Of a stretch of 64,000 bases of DNA, positions 45,003-52,606 are shown piece by piece. The stretch lies in the NCBI GenBank assembly GCA_041749075.1, contig JBGTBY010000010.1, positions 74,866 through 138,865 on the forward strand. Direction: 5' to 3'. Within the stretch, counting starts at the first letter, position 1. Every line of letters begins with the position of its first letter. The notes beneath the pieces are model-generated. The model worked only from the letters and a program-made list of their open reading frames with translations. It was not told where the DNA came from and ran no database searches. A program made the translations under genes and the position numbers. The DNA comes from CAMTWZ01 sp041749075 (GTDB lineage Bacteria; Bacteroidota; Rhodothermia; Balneolales; HLUCCA01).

Positions 45003-45076
45003 AAACCCCGATGGCCGAGACCACCGGGGGGCCACTCTAGCGAGTGGTGTTGAAGATGTGCCAGCATTCACTGGCT
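45003..45076 (-). ncRNA. Candidate structured small RNA with intrinsic terminator
   Basis: Read on the minus strand, the predicted RNA of about 75 bases forms three successive hairpins. The first is GCCAG-TGAATG-CTGGC (45060-45075), the second CCACTC-GCTA-GAGTGG (45032-45047), and the third a 9-pair terminator stem (45006-45029) followed by eight T. The one imperfect pair of the last stem is A-C on the plus strand but G-U in the minus-strand RNA, which supports this orientation. A TTGACA/TATATT promoter lies just upstream. No protein start is present. The family is unknown to me. Confidence 0.6.
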
Positions 45077-45081
45077 AATGC

Positions 45082-45111
45082 AATATAGTTTACAAAAGCA
45101 ATCGTTGTCAA
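45082..45111 (-). promoter_or_regulatory. Sigma-70-like promoter for the candidate small RNA
   Basis: On the minus strand TTGACA (45106-45111) and TATATT (45082-45087) are separated by 18 bases. Transcription would start near 45075, right at the first hairpin. Confidence 0.55.
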
Positions 45112-45191
45112 CAGAAACGATTAGGTAGTGAAATAACAACGAATTAAGCGCCGAGAAGTTGTGCAAAACTACATATATGGACCAAGAAATA

Positions 45192-45250
45192 GCGATGCAC
45201 CCTCATCCTGAGGGAGGCCGTCCTCGGCCGACTGAAGGACCTTGCGAGAC
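45192..45250. repeat. Interspersed repeat (caccctcatcctgag ... gaaggacct)
   Basis: The block has gcaccctcatcctgag (45197-45212), a hairpin GGCCG-TCCT-CGGCC and gaaggacct (45233-45241). An inverted copy with the same outer parts and a different inner palindrome (GCTGCGCAGC) is at 63952-63986. The remaining bases from 45112 to 45309 hold no other feature that I can see. Confidence 0.6.
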
Positions 45251-45309
45251 ACACATGTAAATGAATGGCTCAAATTCATTAAACTCGAAACATCCTAATT
45301 TGCTTCTAA

Positions 45310-45729
45310 ATGACAATGCACCCCTCCTACTCTCTCGAACCCAATCTATCCCCTTCCGAATTCATCTCCGTGTTGACCAACTCAACCCTGGGTGTGCGCC
45401 GACCAGTAGATGATCCCGATCGCATCGCCAAGATGTTGGCCAATGCGGATCTGATTGTGACGGCGCGGGTGGATGGGAAGCTGGTCGGGGTGGCGAGGTC
45501 GATCACGGATTTCGTGTATTGCACCTATCTGTCGGACTTGGCCGTCGATCAGGCCTTCCAACATCAGGGCATTGGCAAGGAGCTCATCCGCCGCACCAAA
45601 CTGGAAACTCCGAACGCGAAACTCATCCTGCTATCCGCACCAAATGCGGTGGGCTATTATCCGAAGATCGGGATGTCGAGGCATGATCAGTGTTTTGTGT
45701 TGGATGATATCCACTCCATAAAGCATTAA
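45310..45729 (+). CDS. GNAT family N-acetyltransferase
   Basis: This 139-residue protein has the GNAT core: KLVGVARSITDFVYCTYLSDLAVDQAFQHQGIGKELIRRT with the acetyl-CoA loop Q-x-x-G-I-G, and a C-terminal NAVGYYPKIGMSRHDQCF. The substrate cannot be told. It lies in the accessory zone downstream of the IS, followed directly by a truncated small gene (stop and start overlap at 45729/45730). Confidence 0.85.
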   Translation: MTMHPSYSLEPNLSPSEFISVLTNSTLGVRRPVDDPDRIAKMLANADLIVTARVDGKLVGVARSITDFVYCTYLSDLAVDQAFQHQGIGKELIRRTKLETPNAKLILLSAPNAVGYYPKIGMSRHDQCFVLDDIHSIKH

Positions 45730-45906
45730 ATGACTCAAAAAATCCTCCTGCTCCTCTCCACCTTCACGCTCGGCGTATTCTTCGGAACACAACTCGCTGA
45801 AGCCACACTGATCAAATGGGGTTATTGGAGGGATCGCGTTTGTGTGTGGATTGCTATTGCTGTCGAGGTCGAAATAATACAACTATGGCATAGACAAGTA
45901 TGGTAA
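45730..45906 (+). pseudogene. Short membrane-protein remnant
   Basis: The 58-codon frame begins MTQKILLLLSTFTLGVFFGTQLAEATLIKWGYW, which looks like the N-terminus of a small polytopic protein (reminiscent of DUF1772-like proteins) before running into unrelated sequence. It starts on the last base of the GNAT stop, and its own stop overlaps the next ATG (TAATG). It could still be translated as a single-pass peptide; I favour a remnant. Confidence 0.4.
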
Positions 45907-46448
45907 TGACTGATGAGCAGATAGAATCTTCGATTGCGTCTGGAGAATTGCAACTCACAATTTGGGCCAAATTGACTCATTATGGCATCTCAGTAGCATT
46001 TTTCCTCGTTCTGCCGATGACCATTTTATTCAATATCAAAGACAATTTCGATGGGACGTACACACCTTTTCAAGTAAGTCATTTTTGGTTTCTGATGGGT
46101 TCGACATTTCTTGCTCTCTTGTTATACAGAATTCAACGAAGCAAACTAAAACTCAAGATCATTGAGACCCCATTGACGAGAGAACAGCTCGACCCCATCA
46201 TTTCAAAAGTGGCGAATGAACTCGAATGGTTTCCATATGTGGTTAATGAAAAAGTGATTCTCGCTAAGTCGTATCCAGACTTCCTTTCCGGAAGTTGGGG
46301 CGAGCAAATAACCATCCTTTTTGACCGTAATAGAATCTTAGTAAACAGTATTTGCGATCCGGACAAAAAAAGCTCGGTCGTGTCATATGGACGAAATAAG
46401 GAGAATGTGGACAGACTGACCGAAGCAATACAACATGGCAATCAATAA
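45906..46448 (+). CDS. Hypothetical two-helix membrane protein
   Basis: This protein of 180 residues has two membrane helices (about residues 26-44 and 63-79) and a soluble C-terminal domain of about 95 residues (TREQLDPIISKVANELEWFPY and onward). I do not recognise it. The start at 45906 overlaps the previous stop (TAATG); an ATG at 45900 adds two residues. Base composition is more AT-rich than the GNAT gene before it. Confidence 0.6.
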   Translation: MTDEQIESSIASGELQLTIWAKLTHYGISVAFFLVLPMTILFNIKDNFDGTYTPFQVSHFWFLMGSTFLALLLYRIQRSKLKLKIIETPLTREQLDPIISKVANELEWFPYVVNEKVILAKSYPDFLSGSWGEQITILFDRNRILVNSICDPDKKSSVVSYGRNKENVDRLTEAIQHGNQ

Positions 46449-46602
46449 AGTCCACGTCATCATCATCGGCGGAAGTGTTGCCGGTTTGTCGGCCGCGCTG
46501 GCGCTGGGTCGCGCGCTACAGGCCTGGGCCCAGGCCGTAGCCTCCGGGAACTTGGCCGGCGGCGCGGTGAATCATGAGATTTCGGTGGACGAGTTTGGGT
46601 GA
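46435..46602 (+). pseudogene. FAD/NAD(P) oxidoreductase remnant with internal deletion
   Basis: The 55-codon frame starts MAINKVHVIIIGGSVAGLSAALALGRAL, a clear FAD-binding Rossmann start of thioredoxin-reductase-like enzymes, and ends WAQAVASGNLAGGAVNHEISVDEF, which matches the C-terminal end of the same family. The roughly 230 residues between are missing, so an in-frame internal deletion is the simplest account. It overlaps the previous gene by 14 bases. Confidence 0.65.
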
Positions 46603-46644
46603 AGTCTAATCGAAGATTTTAAATGAAGGCGTTTTGAGTATTTT

Positions 46645-46662
46645 CAGTGTTATCAGACACTG
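46645..46662. promoter_or_regulatory. Perfect inverted repeat before the ATPase gene
   Basis: CAGTGT-TATCAG-ACACTG ends 9 bases before the ATG of the ATPase gene. No T-run follows. It could be an operator or a hairpin that hides the ribosome site, and no clear Shine-Dalgarno sequence is visible between it and the ATG. Confidence 0.5.
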
Positions 46663-46671
46663 CAACAAACC

Positions 46672-48075
46672 ATGATCACGAAAATCACTATTGACGGATT
46701 CAAGTCATTCCGCAACTTTGAAATGGAATTCACACCATTCACAGTGATTGCTGGACTAAACGCTTCTGGAAAAAGCAACTTATTTGATGCGTTAGAGCTA
46801 CTTTCTCGTTTAGCATCGATGAGCCTACGAGAAGCGTTTCCGGAACGTCGTGGAAGTGTGAAAGAACTATTTACGCTTGTTGAGGGTGAAACCCACCTGG
46901 ATTACATTGACTTCAAAGTAGAAATGCTAGTCTCAAGACATGTCAAAGATAATTGGGGTCAGGTAGCAGATATCAAGTCCCCAAGATTGCGTTATGAGCT
47001 CCGAATCGAACGAAATCGAAATAACCATGGATTTGAAGAGCTTTTTGTCACTCGCGAAGAATTATCCAAAATCCCATCTTCCGAAGACACATGGGGGAAA
47101 AAATATCTACCTAGCAGTGCTAAAAATTTATGGAAAAGCACGCAAGCTGGAGGTTCGGCAAAACCCTATATCGAAACAACTCAACGAGAAAGCGTTCCAA
47201 CCATTTACATTCGGCAGGACGGTCGCCAAGGTGGAAAAGCCACACCAGCAAATAATATCAATCAAACTGTTTTAGCTGGAGTAAACTCTTCCGACTTCCC
47301 ACATGTCTTCGCAGCAAAAGAGGAAATGCGAAGCTGGCGATTCATGCAATTGAATCCAGACGACTTAAGAAAGCCAACCGTTCAGGATGCAAAGATGAGT
47401 TATGAAATTACTCACAGTGGAGCTAATCTCGCTGCTGCTCTGTATCGAATTAAATCGGTTGATAACGAGGTTTTAATCGATATCTCACGACAATTGATGC
47501 GTTTTTTGCCCGAATTTGTAGGCGTGGATGTCGTCAACGATGAGGCAAATAAACAGTTTGTTGTGAAGCTTAAAAATAAAGACGGTAAGGAATTCTCGTC
47601 AAGGGTACTATCTGAAGGAACGTTGCGCCTGCTTGCCCTAATAGTCATTCAGTTTGATCCTGAATTCAATGGATTACTTTGCTTCGAAGAACCCGAGAAT
47701 GGAATCCATCCGATGAAAATATCTCAGATGGCTCAGTTGCTCTACAACTTGACATCGGACTTTGAAGTTGAAAACACACCCCTACGACAAGCAATTGTGA
47801 ATACACATTCGCCGCTACTCGTTCGTCAAATGTTGAATCTGGAAAGCTCGCACGCTGTGAGTGTCTGGCTGTCTAAAATGAATACTTTGGTGACAGAGTT
47901 TGAGGGTAAGCGCGTACAAATGAGATGTAGCTCAATTGATCGAGTAAGCTTAGACAAACAACTGAGCCTATCACTTCCAAAATTTTCCTTAAGCGCAGAA
48001 GATCTAGTCAACTATCTGTCTACCCTAACAGATGAGTCGGATTATGGCGTGTCAAAGGAAATACTGATTCACTGA
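46672..48075 (+). CDS. AAA family (OLD/SMC-like) ATPase, likely defence
   Basis: This 467-residue protein has the ABC/SMC-type Walker A in FTVIAGLNASGKSNLFDALELL, a signature-like RVLSEGTLRLLALIV, Walker B LLCFEEPENGIHP, and the switch histidine in AIVNTHSPLLV. This is the AAA_15/AAA_21 type found in OLD-like and many anti-phage modules. The nuclease part is not fused; the next gene starts 3 bases after the stop and has TOPRIM-like acidic motifs. Its composition is AT-rich relative to housekeeping genes here. A defence function is inferred from the gene pair. Confidence 0.85.
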   Translation: MITKITIDGFKSFRNFEMEFTPFTVIAGLNASGKSNLFDALELLSRLASMSLREAFPERRGSVKELFTLVEGETHLDYIDFKVEMLVSRHVKDNWGQVADIKSPRLRYELRIERNRNNHGFEELFVTREELSKIPSSEDTWGKKYLPSSAKNLWKSTQAGGSAKPYIETTQRESVPTIYIRQDGRQGGKATPANNINQTVLAGVNSSDFPHVFAAKEEMRSWRFMQLNPDDLRKPTVQDAKMSYEITHSGANLAAALYRIKSVDNEVLIDISRQLMRFLPEFVGVDVVNDEANKQFVVKLKNKDGKEFSSRVLSEGTLRLLALIVIQFDPEFNGLLCFEEPENGIHPMKISQMAQLLYNLTSDFEVENTPLRQAIVNTHSPLLVRQMLNLESSHAVSVWLSKMNTLVTEFEGKRVQMRCSSIDRVSLDKQLSLSLPKFSLSAEDLVNYLSTLTDESDYGVSKEILIH

Positions 48076-48078
48076 ACC

Positions 48079-48744
48079 ATGGCGTACCAGTTGTTTATCG
48101 GTTTCACTGGTGAAGGCTCAACGGATTCGAGATTTTTGAAGGAAATCATTGAGAAAACGTTTACGGCACAGGCATACGGCTGTCGCCCTGATGTGGTGAT
48201 TGAAGTCGTTTACACGGTCAAGTCAATCAGTGGCACATTTGTCGAACGTATGATGGATGCATCAAAAAAGAGCCACAACCTTGGCATAAACGTCCTGTGT
48301 ATTCATGCAGATGCAGATAACCGGAGCAACTCATATGTGTTGACACACAAATTTGCTCCTCTTCTTAAAGAACTTAGTGAGCAAGATGATAGCGATTGCT
48401 GTAAAGTGATTGTACCATTGATACCTATCCAAATGACAGAAGCATGGATGCTTGCCGATAAAAAATTATTTCAAATTCAAATCAAGGGTACAAATCTAAC
48501 ATTAGTCGAACTTGGTATTGATCGTCATCCAGAATCCTATGCCGACCCTAAAATTGTGATTGAGAATGCCTTGCGAATTGCTCAGTCAGGCAAAACCAAG
48601 CGCAGACGAAATGACCTTACTATTTCTGACCTATATGAGGAAATGGGTCAGCTTATAAGTTTAAGTAGCCTGCGATCTTTACCTTCGTTCAGGCATTTCG
48701 AGGATGGTGTGATCTCTGCGATGACCCAACTAGGTATCAGGTAA
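48079..48744 (+). CDS. DUF4276/TOPRIM-like partner of the ATPase
   Basis: This 221-residue protein shows the acidic pattern of DUF4276-type proteins: FTGEGSTDSRFLKEII at the N-terminus, LCIHADADNRSNSY in the middle and PLIPIQMTEAWMLADKKLF further on. These correspond to the Glu and Asp-x-Asp positions of TOPRIM-like nuclease folds. Together with the ATPase 3 bases upstream it gives a split arrangement comparable in principle to PARIS (ATPase plus DUF4435) or other OLD-family relatives. The family label is from motif recognition and should be tested. Confidence 0.7.
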   Translation: MAYQLFIGFTGEGSTDSRFLKEIIEKTFTAQAYGCRPDVVIEVVYTVKSISGTFVERMMDASKKSHNLGINVLCIHADADNRSNSYVLTHKFAPLLKELSEQDDSDCCKVIVPLIPIQMTEAWMLADKKLFQIQIKGTNLTLVELGIDRHPESYADPKIVIENALRIAQSGKTKRRRNDLTISDLYEEMGQLISLSSLRSLPSFRHFEDGVISAMTQLGIR

Positions 48745-48823
48745 ATAGAACATGGCGGTGAAAGAGTTTGGCTGATTCCTATCCTTTTCGATACATTCGG
48801 AGAGTTCATAAGGAGACCATCAC

Positions 48824-49087
48824 ATGACCCGACTCACTAACATCCACCCTGGCGAAGTCTTGAACAAAGAATTTCTTCATCCTCTCGGCATTACGGCTTA
48901 TAAATTGGCCAAAGAGACGTTCATGCCTCAGACCCGGATTAGTGAAATCATCAAAGGCAATCGCCGAATCACGGCCGATACGGCGCTCCGACTTTCGAAG
49001 TATTTCGGCACGAGCCCGAAGTTTTGGCTTGGGCTGCAACATGATTATGATCTGGAGAAAGTGAGTCAAGCTCCTATAGGAAATTGA
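48824..49087 (+). CDS. higA: HigA-family antitoxin (XRE), apparently orphan
   Basis: This 87-residue protein matches HigA/VapI antitoxins: IHPGEVLNKEFLHPLGITAYKLAKE, helix-turn-helix QTRISEIIKGNRRITADTALRLSKYFGTSPKFWLGLQ. AAGGAG lies before the ATG. The usual HigB toxin should be just upstream, but the 79 bases between the DUF4276 gene and this start do not encode one. The ATG of the following gene begins 1 base after its stop. Confidence 0.88.
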   Translation: MTRLTNIHPGEVLNKEFLHPLGITAYKLAKETFMPQTRISEIIKGNRRITADTALRLSKYFGTSPKFWLGLQHDYDLEKVSQAPIGN

Positions 49088-49088
49088 G

Positions 49089-49784
49089 ATGAAGGGATTT
49101 TTGTATTTCCTATTCATCCTTCTCCCTATATCATCTTTCGGGCAAGGGTTCATCCCAATGGACACCTTGTCTGTCTATCCATCTGAAATCAGAGCCGTCG
49201 TCAAAGAAGACATCGAACGCGTATTCCATGTCGATTTCACAGGAGATAGCGCCAAAGACTACATCGTTCAGACGAAGACGTTGGACCATGACGAAACTTA
49301 CCTCGAAATTTGGTTGACCTCGGACTATATCCCCTTTGCCCGACGAGTTAAAGGTGTCACCAGTTATGACTTTTTCTATTTCATCAATTTAGACGACGAC
49401 TCTGAACCGGAAATGTATTCGGCTAATGGATATGAAGATGGAATCGACTATGCGATCTATGATCTGAACATGAAAACTGGAAGTTCGGAGCTGATGTTCT
49501 ATTTGAATCCTGTGATCATTGAAAATGAAACCGATTATTGGGGACATCCATGGTTCACTTCCGGAATCATGACAAAAACGGTCGATGGGAAAACCATGGT
49601 GCATGTTTCCCTCAACCACGATATCGAACGAATGGGCGAGATAACGATACCGGATAATCAATTCGTTTTGCCCGTTATCTTCTTAATAGGTCATGCACCA
49701 CGAACCCATACGATGACAGATGAGTTACGAGAGAGAACGTGGATGACGATTGAAGAAATACGAACACTCTGCACAACACCTTAA
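49089..49784 (+). CDS. Hypothetical secreted protein
   Basis: This 231-residue protein has a signal peptide (MKGFLYFLFILLPISSFGQG). The mature part contains acidic repeats like FTGDSAKDYIVQTKTLDHD and INLDDDSEPEMYSANGYEDGID, which resemble FG-GAP/VCBS-like or calcium-binding loops of proteins that hold D-x-D-x-D segments. No named family is recognised. It follows higA by 1 base but is probably unrelated in function. Confidence 0.6.
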   Translation: MKGFLYFLFILLPISSFGQGFIPMDTLSVYPSEIRAVVKEDIERVFHVDFTGDSAKDYIVQTKTLDHDETYLEIWLTSDYIPFARRVKGVTSYDFFYFINLDDDSEPEMYSANGYEDGIDYAIYDLNMKTGSSELMFYLNPVIIENETDYWGHPWFTSGIMTKTVDGKTMVHVSLNHDIERMGEITIPDNQFVLPVIFLIGHAPRTHTMTDELRERTWMTIEEIRTLCTTP

Positions 49785-49799
49785 GATCCCCACACCTCC

Positions 49800-50729
49800 A
49801 TGCAAACCATCCTCGGCTCCGGCGGAGCCATCGGCGTTGAACTGGCCAAGGCCCTGAAAGCGTACACGACCGACATCCGGCTCGTCAGCCGCAATCCCAA
49901 AAAGGTGAACGACACCGATGAACTCGTTGCCGCGGATCTGCTGAATCCGGCCGAGCTCGAAAAAGCAATAAAGGGCTCGGAGATCGTGTATGTGACGGTC
50001 GGATTCCCTTACAGTGTGGCCGTTTGGAAGGAGTCTTGGCCTCCATTCATCGAACATGTGCTGCATCTGTGCGAAGAGCATGGCTGCAAGCTGGTGTTTT
50101 TCGACAATGTGTACATGTACGACAAGGATCATCTGAATCCGATGACGGAGGCCACGCCAATCCGTCCGCCCAGCAAAAAAGGTGAGATCCGGGCGCACAT
50201 CGCGCAGATGATCATGGATCGTGCGAAATCTGGACGCGTGAAAGCGCTCATCGCACGGTCTGCGGACTTTTATGGCCCTTCTGTCAAACAAACCAGCGTG
50301 CTCACCGAAACCGTCTTCAAGCCCTTAAGCACCGGACAAACCGCGAATTGGTTCCTCAGCGATTCCGCAAAGCATTCGTTCACCTACACGCCGGATGCGG
50401 GAAAAGCCACCGCCCTGCTGGGAAACACGGAACGCGCCTACGGACACGTCTGGCATCTTCCGACAGCATCAAACCCGATGACCGGGAAAGAATGGATCGA
50501 GACCGTCGCCGCCGCTTTGGGCAAAAAACCGACGTACCGCGTGGCACCCAAATGGATGATCCAAGTGCTGGGTTGGTTCATGCCGATCATGAAGGAATCC
50601 GTCGAAATGGTGTATCAGTACGACCGCGATTATGTGTTCGATAGCAGCGCATTCGAGACGGAATTCGGAATGAAGCCGACATCCTACCAAGATGGAATGG
50701 ATGCCATCATCAAAACCGATTACGCCTGA
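49800..50729 (+). CDS. NAD(P)-binding SDR-like protein (epimerase/dehydratase)
   Basis: This 309-residue protein begins MQTILGSGGAIGVELAKALKAY with a GxGGxxG-type site and has FFDNVYMYDKDHLNPMTE in place of the classic YxxxK region, as in atypical extended SDRs (NAD(P)H-binding, DUF1731-type neighbours). HLPTASNPMTGKEWIETVAAALGKKPTYRV is typical of this group. The substrate is unknown. It overlaps the convergent hydrolase gene by 10 bases. Confidence 0.8.
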   Translation: MQTILGSGGAIGVELAKALKAYTTDIRLVSRNPKKVNDTDELVAADLLNPAELEKAIKGSEIVYVTVGFPYSVAVWKESWPPFIEHVLHLCEEHGCKLVFFDNVYMYDKDHLNPMTEATPIRPPSKKGEIRAHIAQMIMDRAKSGRVKALIARSADFYGPSVKQTSVLTETVFKPLSTGQTANWFLSDSAKHSFTYTPDAGKATALLGNTERAYGHVWHLPTASNPMTGKEWIETVAAALGKKPTYRVAPKWMIQVLGWFMPIMKESVEMVYQYDRDYVFDSSAFETEFGMKPTSYQDGMDAIIKTDYA

Positions 50730-51457
50730 TCCAGCGTCTCCAAAAATTCCATCATATGCCGATTGAATTCCTCGGGTTGTTCCAAGTTCGACAAATGTCC
50801 GGCCTCGTCGATCACTCGTAGTACGGATCCTTTGATGGCGGCATGCATCGCTTCGGATTGGGCCAATGGCGTGACCTCGTCTTCCCTGCCGCAGATGATC
50901 AAGGTCGGGATGGTGATGTCAGCCAATGTGGAGCAGGTTTCGGATCGTTCGGCAAGCGCGGTCAATCCCCGCGTGATCACATGGTCCGAGTTGGCAAACA
51001 CGACGCGTCTCACATCCTCGAGGATGTCTTTATGGAAGACTTTTTTGAGGAAAGCTTTTTTGAACGCGTCGGCACCATTCGCTTCGATGTCTTTGATCGC
51101 TTCATTGCGTTTTTCGCGGACTTCCTTCGTGTCGGCAATGCACTGCGTATCGCATAAAATCAGAGCCTCGAAGCGGTCCGGAAACTGTTCCATGGCTTTC
51201 AGAGCGATGAATCCGCCCATCGATAATCCGCATAGAATGGCTTTCTTGATGTCCATGGAATCCATCATCTGAAGCAGATCATCAGCAAACAACTCAATAC
51301 TGAACGTCGATTCCTCGTCGGTGAATTGGCCAAATCCCCGAATGTCGACTGGAAGCATCCGATAGGATGATGAAAATAGCTTGACTTGAGCGTCCCACAT
51401 GGTTTTGTCGAACGGAAACCCGTGCAAGAGGATGATTGCTTTTTGTTCTGTTTTCAT
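50720..51457 (-). CDS. Alpha/beta hydrolase
   Basis: The ATG at 51457 (MKTEQKAIILLHGFPFDKTMW) gives 245 residues of an alpha/beta hydrolase fold. The oxyanion HGFPFD, nucleophile Ser in CGLSMGGF, Asp in IICGREDEVTP and His in DEAGHLSNLEQPEEF complete the triad. It resembles 3-oxoadipate enol-lactonase and other small esterases, but the substrate is not determined. Confidence 0.88.
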   Translation of the reverse strand: MKTEQKAIILLHGFPFDKTMWDAQVKLFSSSYRMLPVDIRGFGQFTDEESTFSIELFADDLLQMMDSMDIKKAILCGLSMGGFIALKAMEQFPDRFEALILCDTQCIADTKEVREKRNEAIKDIEANGADAFKKAFLKKVFHKDILEDVRRVVFANSDHVITRGLTALAERSETCSTLADITIPTLIICGREDEVTPLAQSEAMHAAIKGSVLRVIDEAGHLSNLEQPEEFNRHMMEFLETLDQA

Positions 51458-51580
51458 CCTGTCAACATACATCCTGTTGTTTCGAGATGACTTACATGGG
51501 ATGTGTTTTTTGTTTCAACCTTCCCACATCGGTAAAGGAGGACGTGAAATTGGCAAACAGGATGATGCAATGCTTCGAAC

Positions 51581-51608
51581 ATTGTCTATATTATTGAGAC
51601 AATTGTCT
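51581..51608 (+). promoter_or_regulatory. Operator-like repeats before the Xre/RES module
   Basis: A perfect 12-base palindrome AGACAATTGTCT (51597-51608) lies 12 bases before the antitoxin ATG. A further half site ATTGTCT is at 51581-51587, and a -10-like TATATT (51587-51592) sits between. This fits autoregulation by the antitoxin. Confidence 0.55.
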
Positions 51609-51620
51609 AAGCCCAACTAT

Positions 51621-52109
51621 ATGTCCACCAGAACCACCACCGTAGAGAAAAGGCTGAATCACGAAATTCACTCGTTTTTCAAGAGCACGAAATTCGAGGT
51701 CAGCAAGAATTTCACCTACGCTGAGTTTCTGAATAACAGAATGATGATCATTGCGGCCATCCGCCAAGGGATTCCTTACTCTTTGTTCGACCTCATCCAA
51801 ACCTATACCCCGTTCAGCGAGTCGGATTGGGCGAATTTCTTGGATATTTCCACAAAATCTCTGCAGAGATACAAAGCATCCCCCGATCATCATTTCAAAT
51901 CCATCCATTCCGAAAAAATCATTGAAATGGCGGAAGTGACTCATGCTGGGCTCGATGTTTTCGGAAATATGGAAAAGCTGCGTCTTTGGTTGAATACATC
52001 CAATTTCGCTTTAGGCGGACATCCGCCCATCGATCTTCTCAAAGACTCTTATGGAAAAGAGTTGGTGATGAGCGAATTGACCCGTTTGAATCACGGCATT
52101 CTGGTCTGA
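51621..52109 (+). CDS. Xre/MbcA/ParS-type antitoxin of a RES module
   Basis: The start at 51621 (MSTRTTTVEKRL) gives 162 residues; longer forms from 51570 are possible but would include the operator. The N-terminal part has a helix-turn-helix-like segment (MIIAAIRQGIPYSLFDLIQTYTPFSESDWANFLDISTKSLQRY), and the C-terminal part is the toxin-binding DUF2384 type (KIIEMAEVTHAGLDVFGNMEKLRLWLNTSNFALGGHPPIDLLKDSYGKELV). It pairs with the RES toxin 1 base downstream. Confidence 0.88.
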   Translation: MSTRTTTVEKRLNHEIHSFFKSTKFEVSKNFTYAEFLNNRMMIIAAIRQGIPYSLFDLIQTYTPFSESDWANFLDISTKSLQRYKASPDHHFKSIHSEKIIEMAEVTHAGLDVFGNMEKLRLWLNTSNFALGGHPPIDLLKDSYGKELVMSELTRLNHGILV

Positions 52110-52110
52110 T

Positions 52111-52575
52111 ATGGAGGTTTTTCGGCTCTCCAGGCAGACGTATGCTGAGCCGCTCTCAGGCAAAGGTGCTGCGATGAAAGGCGCACGATGGAACTCGATC
52201 GGAGTGGAATTGATTTACACGGCGCAAAACCGCTCGTTGGCCATGGCGGAAGTGGCGGTTCATCTCACGGTCGCCACACTTCCGGATGATTATGTGATGT
52301 CCACCATCCATGTTCCGGACGATGTCGCCTCGAACATCCTTTCCATCAATGAGTTGCCTCCGGACTGGAACCAGTTTCCCCATCCATCCAGCACCCAAAA
52401 ATATGGTGACGAGTTCGTGATGCAAGGCAAGCATGCGATCCTTGTCGTTCCATCTGTGGTCACCAAAGGAGATTGGAATATCCTGATCAATCCGAAGCAT
52501 CGCGATTTTGAACGGATGTCGATTGTCCAGATTGAGCCCTTCCCTTTCGATTCACGGATGTTCCGCAGTTTGTAA
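52111..52575 (+). CDS. RES-domain toxin (NAD+ phosphorylase type)
   Basis: This 154-residue RES protein has the conserved Arg at the start (MEVFRLSR), the KGARWNSIGVELIYTAQNRSLAMAEVAVHL core (usually GGRWN) with the catalytic Tyr and Glu, and IVPSVVTKGDWNILINPKH-type C-terminus with the conserved Ser/Asn. Related toxins degrade NAD+. It follows its antitoxin with a 1-base gap. All expected catalytic residues appear present. Confidence 0.88.
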   Translation: MEVFRLSRQTYAEPLSGKGAAMKGARWNSIGVELIYTAQNRSLAMAEVAVHLTVATLPDDYVMSTIHVPDDVASNILSINELPPDWNQFPHPSSTQKYGDEFVMQGKHAILVVPSVVTKGDWNILINPKHRDFERMSIVQIEPFPFDSRMFRSL

Positions 52576-52606
52576 GCCTACACCATATTCGGTATCATCT
52601 AATGTG

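Noticed and set aside
44248..45008. Eight-base target duplication of the IS
   Set aside because: The flanks taaaattt and taaaaaaa agree only in part; the A/T-rich edges make the match unconvincing.
45112..45309. Further small gene between the RNA candidate and the GNAT gene
   Set aside because: Only the dispersed repeat is visible; no open frame has a start, ribosome site and protein-like composition.
48745..48823. HigB toxin upstream of higA
   Set aside because: The 79 bases contain no frame with toxin-like sequence.
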